DNA of 64,000 bases from Nonomuraea gerenzanensis (GTDB lineage Bacteria; Actinomycetota; Actinomycetes; Streptosporangiales; Streptosporangiaceae). The notes beneath the pieces were generated by a model. It did no database searches, was not told the origin of the DNA, and saw only the letters and a list, made by a program, of their open reading frames with translations. The translations under genes were made by a program, and so were the position numbers. The first letter of the stretch is position 1. Each line of letters begins with the position of its first letter. Positions 25,195-34,581 of the stretch are shown here, one piece after another. Location of the stretch: NCBI RefSeq assembly GCF_020215645.1, contig NZ_CP084058.1:10656501-10720500 (forward strand), given 5' to 3'.

Positions 25195-26604
25195 TCACGG
25201 CGTGCTCGGCGCTCCTTCCCGTACGGCGGGCTCAGGCGCGCCCGCCCTGCCGCCGGGCAGCAGCGGGACGAGGGCCAGGACGACCAGGTTCGAGGCCACG
25301 GCCAGCCAGAACACGCCGCGCAGCCCGTCGATCGCGCTCTCCGCGGTCTGGACGACGAGCGTAACCAGGGCGACACCGAGCGCGGCGCCGAGCTGGTTCA
25401 GCATGTAGAGCACCGAGCTGCCCTGCGCCACCATCGGGCCGGGCAGCGTACGGTAGAGGGAGCCCATCGTCGGCGCGCTGAAGCACCCGCTGCCCAGCCC
25501 GAACGTCAGCGCGGCCAGCGCCGGCCACATCTCCGGCGTGTCGGGGCCGATCCGCGTGAGGGCCAGCACGCTCGCCACCGCCACCACCGCCCCGCCGGCG
25601 GCCAGCCGGCGCGCGCCGAAGCGGTCCGACAGGCGCCCGGCCAGCGGCATCGCGATGGAGCCGCCGAGCCCGAGCGGGGCCATGAGCAGCCCGGCCGCCA
25701 GCACGTCGTGGCCATGGGCCTGCTGGTAGTACAGGGGCAGCGCGAACAGCCCCGCGAACAGGCCCATGCCGCCGAGTCCCATGATGGCGACGCTGGCGCT
25801 GAAGCTCCGGCTGCGGAACAGCCCGAGGTCGATCAGCGGGCCGGGACGGCGGGCGTGCGTGGCGTACCCGATCAGCAGCACCAGCCCGAGCCCCAGCGGC
25901 GCCAGCACCTGCCACACCGCGAACGCCCCCTGCTCGGCCGTCTGCGACAGAGCCAGCACCACGGCGGCGAACCCGGGCCCGAGCAACGCCAGCCCCACCA
26001 CGTCCAGCCTCGGCACGCGCGCCGGCGCCGGCCCGTCGGCGGGGATCACCCGCAGCGCCAGCACCAGCGCCACGACCCCGACGACCATGCTGATCAGGAA
26101 CATCGCCCGCCACGACAGCGCACCGAGTATCGCCCCGCCCGCGATCGGCCCGAGCACGGGGCCAAGCGACAGGACCACGCCCATCAGCCCCATCACCCGC
26201 CCGGCCCGCTGCGGCCCCGCCGCCCTGGCCAGCAGGATCAGGACGAGCGGATCGAGCAGCCCCGCCCCGGCGCCCTGCACCACCCGGAACGCGATCAGGC
26301 TGCCCACGTCCCAGGCCAGCCCGGCGGCCAGCGAGCCCGCCAGGAACAGCACCAGCCCCGCCACCCACAGCCGCTTGCCGCCGTACCGGTCCACGGCCCA
26401 GGTCGTGAACGGGATCGTGGCCGTCACCGCCAGCAGGAACCCGGTGGACGCCCAGCCGATCGTGCTCAGTGAGGTGTCGAAGGCGGTGGCCAGGGTGTCC
26501 GTGGCGACGGCGGCCATCGTGCTGTTGAGGATGCCCAGCAAGCCGCCGAGCAGGATCACGACGATCAGCCAGAGCAACCGGCCGTCCAATTTTTCTGAAC
26601 TCAT
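25195..26604 (-). CDS. MFS drug efflux transporter, DHA2 type
   Basis: 469 residues with about 14 membrane segments. LNSTMAAVATDTLATAF is a variant of the LDxTIVNVAL motif of the EmrB/QacA (DHA2) family; WASTGFLLAVTATIPFTTWAVDRYGGKR carries motif A. Start ATG 26604 sits inside a 16-base palindrome shared with the divergent tetR-type gene. By context it is a drug or metabolite exporter under TetR repression. Confidence 0.92.
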   Translation of the reverse strand: MSSEKLDGRLLWLIVVILLGGLLGILNSTMAAVATDTLATAFDTSLSTIGWASTGFLLAVTATIPFTTWAVDRYGGKRLWVAGLVLFLAGSLAAGLAWDVGSLIAFRVVQGAGAGLLDPLVLILLARAAGPQRAGRVMGLMGVVLSLGPVLGPIAGGAILGALSWRAMFLISMVVGVVALVLALRVIPADGPAPARVPRLDVVGLALLGPGFAAVVLALSQTAEQGAFAVWQVLAPLGLGLVLLIGYATHARRPGPLIDLGLFRSRSFSASVAIMGLGGMGLFAGLFALPLYYQQAHGHDVLAAGLLMAPLGLGGSIAMPLAGRLSDRFGARRLAAGGAVVAVASVLALTRIGPDTPEMWPALAALTFGLGSGCFSAPTMGSLYRTLPGPMVAQGSSVLYMLNQLGAALGVALVTLVVQTAESAIDGLRGVFWLAVASNLVVLALVPLLPGGRAGAPEPAVREGAPSTP

Positions 26605-26611
26605 GAGTTCA
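26596..26611. promoter_or_regulatory. TetR operator overlapping the exporter start codon
   Basis: TGAACTCATGAGTTCA is a perfect 16-base palindrome that includes the ATG of the MFS gene. A partial second element (CATGAAAGTGAAC) lies at 26628-26640, closer to the tetR-type gene. Binding here would block both divergent genes. Confidence 0.75.
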
Positions 26612-26661
26612 ACATAGACCAGCTCATCCATGAAAGTGAACCAGCGAGTACAATCGGGGCC

Positions 26662-27279
26662 ATGACGACCACACGGGGGCGCATCGACAAGCGGCGGGCG
26701 ATCCTGGAGGGCGCGTTCACCGTGTTCGCGCGGGAGGGCTACGCCCAGTCCTGCGTGCAGGAGATCGCCCGGGAGGCGGGCGTGGCCAAGCCGACGGTCT
26801 ACAACCACATGACCGACAAGGCCACACTGTTCCGGCATGCCATGGAGGCCGCCGCCCGCGCCATCCTGGAGCAGCGGATCGCCGCCCTGGAGCCGCTCGG
26901 CACCCCCGGCGACGACCTTCGCGCCACGCTGGAGGAGGTCGCGCACACCCTGCTCCGCCTGCACACCGACGGCCGCTCGTGCGCGCTGCGCCGCCTCCTC
27001 TACTCGGAGATCACCCACTTCCCCGACATCCTGGACATCGTCAAGGAGAGCGGCCCCGACCGGCTCACCCGGGCGCTCGCCGACCGCCTGGCGCGCCTCG
27101 CGCTGGCGGGCCGCCTGCGCGCGGCCGACCCCGACCTGGCGGCCGAGCAGTTCCTGGCACTGCTCCTGGGCCCGCTGGAGGCACGCACACAGCTCGGCAC
27201 CCGCCAACTGGAGGACGCGCAACTGCGGACGATGGCCGTCGCCACCGTGGACGCCTTCCTCCGAGCATGGAGCGCCTGA
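26662..27279 (+). CDS. TetR-family repressor
   Basis: 205 residues. N-terminal TetR helix-turn-helix (RAILEGAFTVFAREGYAQSC, EIAREAGVAKPTVYNHMTDK), then an all-helical ligand domain with a conserved C-terminal LLGPLEARTQLG of the TetR_C AefR-like kind. It is divergent from the MFS exporter across 57 bases holding a palindromic operator, so it very likely represses that exporter and itself. Confidence 0.94.
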   Translation: MTTTRGRIDKRRAILEGAFTVFAREGYAQSCVQEIAREAGVAKPTVYNHMTDKATLFRHAMEAAARAILEQRIAALEPLGTPGDDLRATLEEVAHTLLRLHTDGRSCALRRLLYSEITHFPDILDIVKESGPDRLTRALADRLARLALAGRLRAADPDLAAEQFLALLLGPLEARTQLGTRQLEDAQLRTMAVATVDAFLRAWSA

Positions 27280-27334
27280 CAAAGAGAGCGCGGCCTAACC
27301 AACACGCATGACGAAATCATGCCGACAAGACCCG

Positions 27335-27361
27335 TTGTCGATGGTAGCCAAGGGATATAGT
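27335..27361 (+). promoter_or_regulatory. Candidate promoter with leaderless start
   Basis: TTGTCG (27335-27340) and TATAGT (27356-27361), spacing 15, precede a GTG at 27371. Transcription would start at or just before the GTG, giving a leaderless message, and no ribosome binding site is seen. Confidence 0.5.
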
Positions 27362-27370
27362 CTGCCGCGT

Positions 27371-27616
27371 GTGGTAGAACGAGACGACTACGCGGCCATC
27401 CGCGATCGGATCATCGGGCTCTCCCACCACCACGGCCTGCGCTGCGACTGGGCCGAGACGACCCGGCGGCAGCGGTTCCTGCTGCTGTGGGACGCCGAGG
27501 GCCGGGTCGCCGCCCGCGCGATCGTCCCGCTCTACCCCGGGGAGACACCGCACCTGGTGGACTCCCTCGAACGAGGGCTGGCACACCTGTTCGGCGAGGG
27601 CTGGCTGAAGGACTGA
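27371..27616 (+). CDS. Small protein of unknown function, first of a two-gene unit
   Basis: 81 residues from GTG 27371; the frame also stays open up to 27308 but that part would translate the -10 element. The sequence (VVERDDYAAIRDRIIGLSHH, a WAETTRRQRFLLLWD strand pair, then VDSLERGLAHLFGEGW) suggests a small alpha/beta protein. I do not recognise the family. It is followed after 11 bases by a HicB-like gene, so a toxin-antitoxin type pair is possible, although the expected HicA glycine-histidine core is not evident. Confidence 0.7.
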   Translation: MVERDDYAAIRDRIIGLSHHHGLRCDWAETTRRQRFLLLWDAEGRVAARAIVPLYPGETPHLVDSLERGLAHLFGEGWLKD

Positions 27617-27627
27617 CTGGAGCACCG

Positions 27628-28035
27628 ATGACCGCAGACCGCGTCGACGTCCACGTCACCATGGCCGGCAACCTGTGGCTGGCCCAGGTGGACGGCGTGG
27701 CGGGCGGCATGTCCGCGCGGACGCTGCGCGAGCTGCACGCGGACGTGGCCGAGGGGCTCCCGTTCCTGTTCGCCGATCGCGACCGGCCGCCGTCGCCGGT
27801 CTTCCACTACACGCTGCCCGGCCTGTCCGAGCAGGACCTCGACGACTTCGCCGCCCTCCAGCGCCAGGCGGCCGCGATCGCCGAGGACTACACGCGGACG
27901 CTGAAGAAGCGGGTCAAGCACATGCACGAGCTGGGGCTGTCCGACAGTGACATCGGCGAGCTGCTCGGGCTGACCAAGCAGCGCATCCAGCAGATCCGTA
28001 CGAACGCCAACGACGAGGCCCGCCAGAGCGGCTGA
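27628..28035 (+). CDS. HicB-like domain fused to helix-turn-helix
   Basis: 135 residues. Residues 5-50 (VHVTMAGNLWLAQVDGVAGG, then TLRELHADVAEGL) resemble the HicB partial RNase H fold in which a strand pair is followed by a helix. Residues about 100-130 hold a sigma-type helix-turn-helix (LSDSDIGELLGLTKQRIQQI) after a charged helix. HicB antitoxins often carry a DNA-binding tail used for autoregulation. The family call is by pattern and moderate. Confidence 0.75.
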   Translation: MTADRVDVHVTMAGNLWLAQVDGVAGGMSARTLRELHADVAEGLPFLFADRDRPPSPVFHYTLPGLSEQDLDDFAALQRQAAAIAEDYTRTLKKRVKHMHELGLSDSDIGELLGLTKQRIQQIRTNANDEARQSG

Positions 28036-28049
28036 CGGGCCCGCCCGCT

Positions 28050-29201
28050 TCACGGCCTGTCGTCGGTCCAGCCCGCCTCGATCAGCGCGGTGGAGCTCCA
28101 GACGGCGCCCGGCTCGAACCCGGCCTGCAGCCCGCCCGGCTCGACCACCACGTACTCGTGGGCCAGCGCCCGCCCGGTCGCCTCGTCGAAGACCAGCCGG
28201 TTCTCGGAGACTCCGCCCCGGTCGTAGCGCTCCCGCATCGACACGGCCGTGCCCTGCCGCCCCTCGGCGTCCGTCACGCTGGCGGTGACCTTGACGTCGT
28301 CCAGCTCGGCCAGCATGCGGAACGCCGCCCCCCGCACCTCGGGCGTCACCGGCATGTCCATGATCAGGCCGACGCTGACCCGGAACAGCCACGCGTCCCC
28401 CGACAGCTCCTCGCTCGTGGACTCGGTGCCGTGCCCGGCGTAGGAGGCCATCAGCCACTTCTTCAGCTTGCCCGGGTCGCTCGGCAGCGTCCGCAGATCC
28501 TTCATGGTGACGTTCTTGCCGAGCCAGAAGACCTTGTCACCGTCCACCAGCGGGGTGTGGCTGGTCCTGGCCTCACCCTCGGCCGTGGACAGGGCCAGCC
28601 TCCCCCGCCCCTTGCCCGGCACGAGGACCTCGATCTCGGACGGCGCCCCCGCCTGCTCCCATGCCCTCCGGTCCGCCTCCGTGGCCGGCTCGGCCCCGAG
28701 CCGCTGGTCGCCGGCCCACTGCTCGCCTCCGGTGGCGGCGGGCGTCCAGCCCTCGTTCCGCGTCCGGTCCACGACCAGGTAGCCGCCGGTCCTGGCCGCG
28801 TACAGGTGCCTGTTCACCGTCACGCTGTGCCACCAGTCGCCGCTCCCGTCGGCCTGACGGTCGGCCTTCTCGGCCGCGGCCAGCAGCACGTCCCGAGCCG
28901 ACAGCGTCACCCGGGGAGCCGCCGTGGCGGGGCTCGCCGCCGCCTGAGCGCCGTCGGGGGCCCGCGGCGTCGTGGGCGCCGCGCCGCCGCCCGACACGAC
29001 CACCGCCACCGCCGTCACCGCCGCGGCCGCCGCCCCTGCCAGCCCCAGCCCCCACACGGGCCTGCCCCGCCGTCGCCGCGCGGGGCCCCGCCGGGGTCCG
29101 GACATGGCGCGGGCCAGCTCCGCGGCCCTCGTCCCCTCGTCCACCGGCCGGTCGCCGAGGTGCGCGGGCCTGGCGGCCCGAAGTTCGTCGATGGGGTTCA
29201 T
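28050..29201 (-). CDS. CU044_5270-type membrane protein, partner of the ECF sigma factor
   Basis: 383 residues from ATG 29201, overlapping the sigma-factor stop by ATGA. A cytoplasmic N-terminus (MNPIDELRAARPAHLGD) is followed by an Arg-rich stretch, one membrane helix (about residues 67-87) and a large extracytoplasmic domain. This arrangement and the RNEGWTPAATGG and EYVVVEPGGLQ regions match the actinobacterial CU044_5270 family found downstream of SigE-like ECF factors. It probably holds or releases the sigma factor in response to an envelope signal; no zinc-binding anti-sigma motif is seen. Confidence 0.85.
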   Translation of the reverse strand: MNPIDELRAARPAHLGDRPVDEGTRAAELARAMSGPRRGPARRRRGRPVWGLGLAGAAAAAVTAVAVVVSGGGAAPTTPRAPDGAQAAASPATAAPRVTLSARDVLLAAAEKADRQADGSGDWWHSVTVNRHLYAARTGGYLVVDRTRNEGWTPAATGGEQWAGDQRLGAEPATEADRRAWEQAGAPSEIEVLVPGKGRGRLALSTAEGEARTSHTPLVDGDKVFWLGKNVTMKDLRTLPSDPGKLKKWLMASYAGHGTESTSEELSGDAWLFRVSVGLIMDMPVTPEVRGAAFRMLAELDDVKVTASVTDAEGRQGTAVSMRERYDRGGVSENRLVFDEATGRALAHEYVVVEPGGLQAGFEPGAVWSSTALIEAGWTDDRP

Positions 29202-29737
29202 GACCACTCCTCGCTGAGGTTCCGTACGGGGGTCCTGGACCGCTCGGGGGCGCGCCACTCCGGCTCCGCCTCCATGGCCTGTCTGAGCCGCTTGCGCGCC
29301 CGATGCAGCCGTACGCGGTACGCCGCCGACGAGCAGCCGATGACCCCGGCGGCCTCCTTGGGCGTCAGCCCGTGCCAGGCGACGAGGATGAGGATCTCCC
29401 GGTCGTCCTCCTGCAACGCGGCCAGCGCGCGCAGCACCCCCATCCGCTCCGTCACCTGATCGGCCACGTCCCCCTCGGTCCAGGCTCGCAGCTCGGCGGC
29501 CATCGCCTCCCGCCGCAGCTCCGCGCGTACGTTGTCACGCAGCACGTTCCTGGCGACCCCGAGCAACCACGGCAGCGCCGGCTCCGGCACGTCGTCCAGC
29601 CGCCGCCAGGCGATCGCGAACGTCTCGCTCACCACCTCGTCGGCCACCTGCCGCCCGGCGCGACTGACCACGTAGGCCCAGACGCGTTGCCGGCATTCGT
29701 CGTACATGCCGGTGAACCGGTGCGCATCATCCGTCAC
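29198..29737 (-). CDS. ECF RNA polymerase sigma factor
   Basis: 179 residues. Region 2 is VWAYVVSRAGRQVADEVVSETFAIAWRRLDDVP and region 4 is LTPKEAAGVIGCSSAAYRVRLHRARKRL, both typical of ECF factors. Coupled by ATGA overlap to the membrane partner gene. Its first bases overlap the decayed tail of the ATPase remnant to its right. Confidence 0.95.
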   Translation of the reverse strand: MTDDAHRFTGMYDECRQRVWAYVVSRAGRQVADEVVSETFAIAWRRLDDVPEPALPWLLGVARNVLRDNVRAELRREAMAAELRAWTEGDVADQVTERMGVLRALAALQEDDREILILVAWHGLTPKEAAGVIGCSSAAYRVRLHRARKRLRQAMEAEPEWRAPERSRTPVRNLSEEWS

Positions 29738-30424
29738 CGCCCAGCCCCTTCGTTCGGGATGCGTCGTTCTTCTGACACCAGGAAGTGGTCCGAGCCTTCC
29801 CGTTGTTACGCATCACCCGAGATTTCCAGAGGCGGGGCGCCACCACCGGCTCTTCGTTCCCCAGCAGGGACGGCAGGTCCACCAGCAGCACGGCGGACGC
29901 GGCCCCATGCCCGTGTTCCGCCAGCAACCCCCTGAGCCGCTCCAGCCGCTCGAGATCGGCCACGCTCCGCCGGGTGTCCGTCGCCTTGGCCTCCCCGAGC
30001 ACGCCGACGACCGTCCGCCCCGCCTTCTTGTCCAGCGCGATGACGTCGATCTCGTGCTTGGCCTGCCCCTTCCGGTCGTTGACCACGGTCGCCGACACCG
30101 TGCCCGCGTTCCCGCACAGCGCCGGGCGGTCTCGCAGCCACTCCCGCGCACACACCCCGAAGTGCGGCCCGAGCGCGCCCGCGACGAAGGCCGGCCGGGA
30201 ACGACGTCACGCCTCCGCCGATCGCCCCGCATCGACGAGATCGCGCTGCGGCACGGTGATCAGGTTGTGGAAGCGCACGACGGGGTCGGCGACGGTGATC
30301 ACCGGCCGCCGCTCCCACAGCGGGTCGCTGTCGTAGCGCAGGTATCCGGCGAGCTGGGGTCTGAGATCGACGGCTCCTCACGCAGCGGCAGCCCGCCCTC
30401 GCGGAACATCGCCGAGGCCGGGTT
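29727..30424 (-). pseudogene. Remnant of a DUF234-type archaeal-like AAA ATPase
   Basis: Three frames read in turn give consecutive parts of one protein. Near 30360-30424: NPASAMFREGGLPLREEP. Near 30209-30357: QLAGYLRYDSDPLWERR then VITVADPVVRFHNLITVP. From about 30205: AFVAGALGPHFGVCAREWL then KHEIDVIALDKKAGRTVV. The order and motifs fit the C-terminal half of ATPases with a DUF234 domain, where a winged helix precedes an endonuclease-like part. At least two frameshifts, an internal loss between the first two parts, and the absence of the whole ATPase domain show it is dead. Confidence 0.72.
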
Positions 30425-30453
30425 GGGCCGACTCCTCCCATTCACCTGAGAAT

Positions 30454-30726
30454 TCACTCCTTGAGCCGCTGAGGCGCATACGTCCTGACAGCGTCCAGCA
30501 GCTCACGCCGCGACGGATTCACCATCGGCCTGCCCGCCACCGTCACCGTCGGCACCGTCTCGAAGCCGTTCGCCACCGAGCGCACGAACGCGGCCGCGTC
30601 CGGATCCTTCCAGATGTTGACCTTGCGGTAGCGGAGGCCGGTGAACAGCAGGCTGACCCGCAGCTTCATACAGAACGTGCACATCGGCCGCCAGTACATG
30701 ACGACCTCGTCGCCGCCGTCTCGCAT
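30454..30726 (-). CDS. Mycoredoxin/glutaredoxin-like protein
   Basis: 90 residues from ATG 30726. Thioredoxin-fold redox protein with active site CTFC in [16 protein letters not shown], cis-Pro motif ETVPTVTV and the C-terminal [11 protein letters not shown]. It matches actinobacterial mycoredoxins or NrdH-like proteins that reduce mycothiol mixed disulfides. Divergent from the adjacent tRNA gene. Longer versions starting at 30882 would translate across the tRNA and are rejected. Confidence 0.9.
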   Translation of the reverse strand: MRDGGDEVVMYWRPMCTFCMKLRVSLLFTGLRYRKVNIWKDPDAAAFVRSVANGFETVPTVTVAGRPMVNPSRRELLDAVRTYAPQRLKE

Positions 30727-30823
30727 CGTTCCCACCCCAATCTTGATACGTGATGAGTCCGGCTCCTCCTGTAGGGTGGTTGCCGGTCGGACGTCCTTCA
30801 AGTCGGGGGGCGGCCGGCGTGAC

Positions 30824-30900
<77 letters not shown>

Positions 30901-30920
30901 GGTTCTTGCTGGTCGTTGAG

Positions 30921-30946
30921 GGTGTCACTCTTCCGGGTGGCACCCC
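30921..30946 (+). terminator. Hairpin downstream of tRNA-Pro
   Basis: GGGTGTCAC pairs with GTGGCACCC (one T-G wobble) around an 8-base loop, 20 bases after the tRNA end. Likely transcription terminator for the tRNA gene. Confidence 0.65.
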
Positions 30947-30949
30947 TTC

Positions 30950-31318
30950 GCGTTGATGAGTGACCAACGGGCGAAGAGCGGGTCCATCACCGCAGCTCGA
31001 TGCGGTCGGCGGCCGAGCAGGTTCGTCGCAGGAGTGCCAGGCGGCCACGCCGCAGCCGGCGTGCACGTCTGCGGGCACACCCTGAGCGGCCAGGGCATCG
31101 GCCAAGGCGATGTCGTCCGCATCCATCGTCTGCGCATGCACCAGCCAGGAAGAGCCGCCTCGCCGTAGCGCCGCACCTGCGCGACCAGTCCCTCCGCCGA
31201 GCTGCCGGCGACGGCGGCCGGCTCCGCCAGGGTACAGGCCGGCCCTCCAGGCCCGGTTCCGACGACGACGATCCCATCCAGGCCATCCGCCGCCTCCGGT
31301 GCGTTTGACAGCTCGCCG
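30950..31318 (-). pseudogene. Frameshifted gene of unknown family beside the tRNA
   Basis: Reading right to left, one frame gives GIVVVGTGPGGPACTLAEP then GLVAQVRRYGEAALPGW; at about 31147 a single missing base shifts it, and the next frame continues VHAQTMDADDIALADALAAQ then ADVHAGCGVAAWHSC. The two parts join smoothly if one G is restored in GGCTGG[G]TG. I do not know the family; no start or end can be fixed with confidence. It fills most of the 458-base gap between the tRNA and padR-type genes. Confidence 0.45.
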
Positions 31319-31328
31319 GGCCAGCCGC

Positions 31329-31341
31329 TAGCTATTAGCTA
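31329..31341. promoter_or_regulatory. Inverted repeat before the padR-type gene
   Basis: TAGCT-ATT-AGCTA is a perfect 5-base-arm inverted repeat in an AT-rich island 17 bases before the GTG start, followed by GTTAGGGGG as the ribosome site. A site in this position suits PadR autoregulation. Confidence 0.55.
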
Positions 31342-31358
31342 ACCGTTAGGGGGATGCC

Positions 31359-31948
31359 GTGCAGGACGCAGTGCTGGCGATGCTCGCCAAGGAGCAGTCG
31401 CATGGGTACGGCCTGCGCGCCCGGCTGCGCCAGAGCCTGGGCCCGCTGGGCGAGTCGATGAACCCCGGCCAGATCTACGTGACCCTGTCCCGCCTGGAGA
31501 AGGCCGGGCTGGTCGTCTGCGAGCGGGCCGACGGCCTGCCGGAGCGGCCGGACCGCAAGGTCTACGCGCTGACGCCGGCCGGGCAGCAGCGGGTGGCCGC
31601 GTGGCTGGCCGAGGTGGGCTGGCCCAAGCCGGACCTGGCGGAGTTCCATCTCAAGCTCGTCGCGGCGTCGGCCGCCCGGCTGGCCGATCCGATCGAGCTG
31701 GTGGCGGCGCAGCGGCGGGAGCTGTTGCGCCGCCTGCGCGAGGCGCAGCAGGCGATCATGGCCGAGCCGGCGGGCTCGAAGGCGGTGCTGCTGCTGGAGG
31801 GGGTCGTGCTGCGGCTGCAGGCGGACCTGCGGTGGCTGGAGGCCTGCGAGCGGGCCTGGTCCAGGACGGGCGGGTTCCCGGACGACGACAGACCGGACGA
31901 CGACAGACCGGACGACGACAGACCGGACGACGACAGAGTTGAGGGTGT

Positions 31949-31952
<4 letters not shown>
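31359..31952 (+). CDS. PadR-family regulator with repetitive acidic tail
   Basis: 197 residues from GTG 31359. The winged helix (VLAMLAKEQSHGYGLRARL, NPGQIYVTLSRLEKAGLV, VYALTPAGQQRVAAWL) is classic PadR; the C-terminal coiled helices form the dimer arm. The last 24 residues are four copies of DDDRP, encoded by a 15-base tandem repeat, which family members lack. The stop overlaps the start of the ABC ATPase gene (GTGA), giving a regulator-exporter operon. Confidence 0.93.
31881..31940 (+). repeat. 15-bp tandem repeat x4 inside padR-type gene
   Basis: Unit GACGACGACAGACCG at 31881, 31896 and 31911, and a fourth copy at 31926 whose last bases diverge. The unit length is a multiple of three, so copy changes would alter tail length without a frameshift. 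Confidence 0.9.
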
Positions 31953-32689
<737 letters not shown>

Positions 32690-32724
32690 AGCACCATGCT
32701 CATGGGATCGGAGGGCTGAGCGCC

Positions 32725-34515
32725 GTGGGCTCCATCGTGCTCGTCGCGCGCCTCGTGCTGGCCGACGTCCGCCGGCACCGGGCCCAGGCCGTGATGCTCC
32801 TGCTCGCGGTCACCGTGGCCACCGCCACGCTGGCCCTGGGCCTGTCCCTGCGCGGCGCGACCGACGCCCTGTACGCGCAGACCCGCGCGGCCACCGCCGG
32901 CCCCGACGTGGTGGCGCTGTCCGGCGACACGGGCCCGGCCGTGACCTCGGCCCTGACCTCGCTGGCCGAGGATCCCGAGGTGGTCGGCCACCACGGCCCG
33001 TACCGCATCGTCTACGCGAACCTCACCGCGCGCGGCTCCGTGACGTCCGCGGTGGTGGTGCACGGCTTCGCCGAGCGGCTCGGCGCGCTCAACCGCCCGC
33101 TGGTGACCTCGGGCCAGTGGGTACGCCCCGGCGGCACGGTCCTCGAACGCGGCTTCGCCACCGCGCTGGACGTGGGCGTCGGCGACCGGGTCAGCATCGC
33201 CGGCCAGTCCTACCCCGTCGTCGGCATCGCCGTCACCGCGGCCACCTCCGTCTACCCGGGCGCGGCGCAGGTCGGCCCGGGCGGCGGCCCCACCGACTAC
33301 ACCGGCCTGGCCTGGATGACCCGCTCCGACGCCCGCGCCCTGGCCGGCTCCCACGACCTGCCGGTGACCCTGGCCATGGACCTCAAGCTGCGCGACCCCG
33401 CCACGGCCGACGCCTTCGCCGAGGCCCACCGCAGCACCGAGGCCCGGGTGAACGAGCACAGCTGGCAGTTCAAGGCCGAGCAGGACGCCCGCATCCTCAA
33501 GGACAGCCAGCCGATCCTCGTCGTCGGCAGCTGGCTGCTCAGCTTCCTGGCCGTCATCGGCGTGGCGGCGCTGGCGGCCGGCCGCGCCATCGAGCAGACC
33601 CGCCGGGCCGGGCTGCTCAAGGCCGTCGGCGCCGGGCCGGGGCTGATCGCGACCGTCCTGCTCACCGAGTACCTGGCGCTGGCGCTGCTCGGCGACGCGC
33701 TGGGCCTGCTGATCGCCCGCCTGGCCGTGCCCGTCATCGCCAGCCCGACCGCCAGCCGGATCGGCGACGTGCCGGGGCCGGACGCCGCCACCGTGATCAC
33801 CGCGACCGTGCTCGCCGTGGTCGTGGCGGTGCTGTCCACGCTGCGTCCCACCCTGCGGGCGATGCGCACGGCGACCGTCACGGCGCTGTCCGCCACCGTG
33901 CGTCAGCCCCGGCACCGCCCCTGGCTCACCGCACTGTCCGCGCTGCTGCCCACGCCGCTCCTGCTCGGGCTGCGGCTGACCGCCCGCCGCCCCGGCCGCG
34001 CCGTGCTGCAGGCGTGCTCCACCGCCACCACGCTGGTCGGGCTCATCGCCCTGCTGGCCCAGCACGCCCAGCCGGAGCGCGGCTATGGCCTGAACGGCTC
34101 CTTCGTCCTGCCCAACCTGCGCGGCGAGCACGACCGGCGGCTGCTGCTCGCCGTCACCGTCCTGCTGATCGTCCTCGCCCTCGTGAACACCGTCACCTTC
34201 ACCTGGACCACCGCCGTCGAGGCCCGCGCGAACATGGCCATCGCCCGCGCCCTCGGCGCCACCCCCGGGCAGGTGTCCGCGGGGCTGTCCACCGCCCAGC
34301 TCCTGCCCACCCTGGCCGGCGTCCTCATCGGCCTGCCGCTCAGCGCCGGCGTCGTAGCGATCTTCAGCGCCCCGAACGCGGTCGATCCACCCACCTCCTG
34401 GATCGTCACCGCCGTGCTCGCGACCCTGCTGGTGACGGCGGCGCTCACCGCCCTGCCCGCCCGCCTGGCGGCCCGCCGCCCGGTCGCCCAGACCCTCAGC
34501 GCCGAGGCCACCTGA
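32725..34515 (+). CDS. FtsX-like ABC permease
   Basis: 596 residues from GTG 32725, chosen because GGAGG precedes it; a GTG at 32683 overlaps the ATPase gene and would add 14 residues. One N-terminal helix, a large extracytoplasmic domain (about residues 40-260), then three helices, and a second group of helices (residues 400-590), as in duplicated FtsX permeases of MacB-like systems. It works with the ATPase upstream in export or as a mechanotransmitter; cargo unknown. Confidence 0.9.
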   Translation: MGSIVLVARLVLADVRRHRAQAVMLLLAVTVATATLALGLSLRGATDALYAQTRAATAGPDVVALSGDTGPAVTSALTSLAEDPEVVGHHGPYRIVYANLTARGSVTSAVVVHGFAERLGALNRPLVTSGQWVRPGGTVLERGFATALDVGVGDRVSIAGQSYPVVGIAVTAATSVYPGAAQVGPGGGPTDYTGLAWMTRSDARALAGSHDLPVTLAMDLKLRDPATADAFAEAHRSTEARVNEHSWQFKAEQDARILKDSQPILVVGSWLLSFLAVIGVAALAAGRAIEQTRRAGLLKAVGAGPGLIATVLLTEYLALALLGDALGLLIARLAVPVIASPTASRIGDVPGPDAATVITATVLAVVVAVLSTLRPTLRAMRTATVTALSATVRQPRHRPWLTALSALLPTPLLLGLRLTARRPGRAVLQACSTATTLVGLIALLAQHAQPERGYGLNGSFVLPNLRGEHDRRLLLAVTVLLIVLALVNTVTFTWTTAVEARANMAIARALGATPGQVSAGLSTAQLLPTLAGVLIGLPLSAGVVAIFSAPNAVDPPTSWIVTAVLATLLVTAALTALPARLAARRPVAQTLSAEAT

Positions 34516-34581
34516 CCCCGCCCGCCAGGTCGGCATCCTCCACACCTCCCCCAGCTCGCGGCCCGGTTCTATCCTCAAGCC

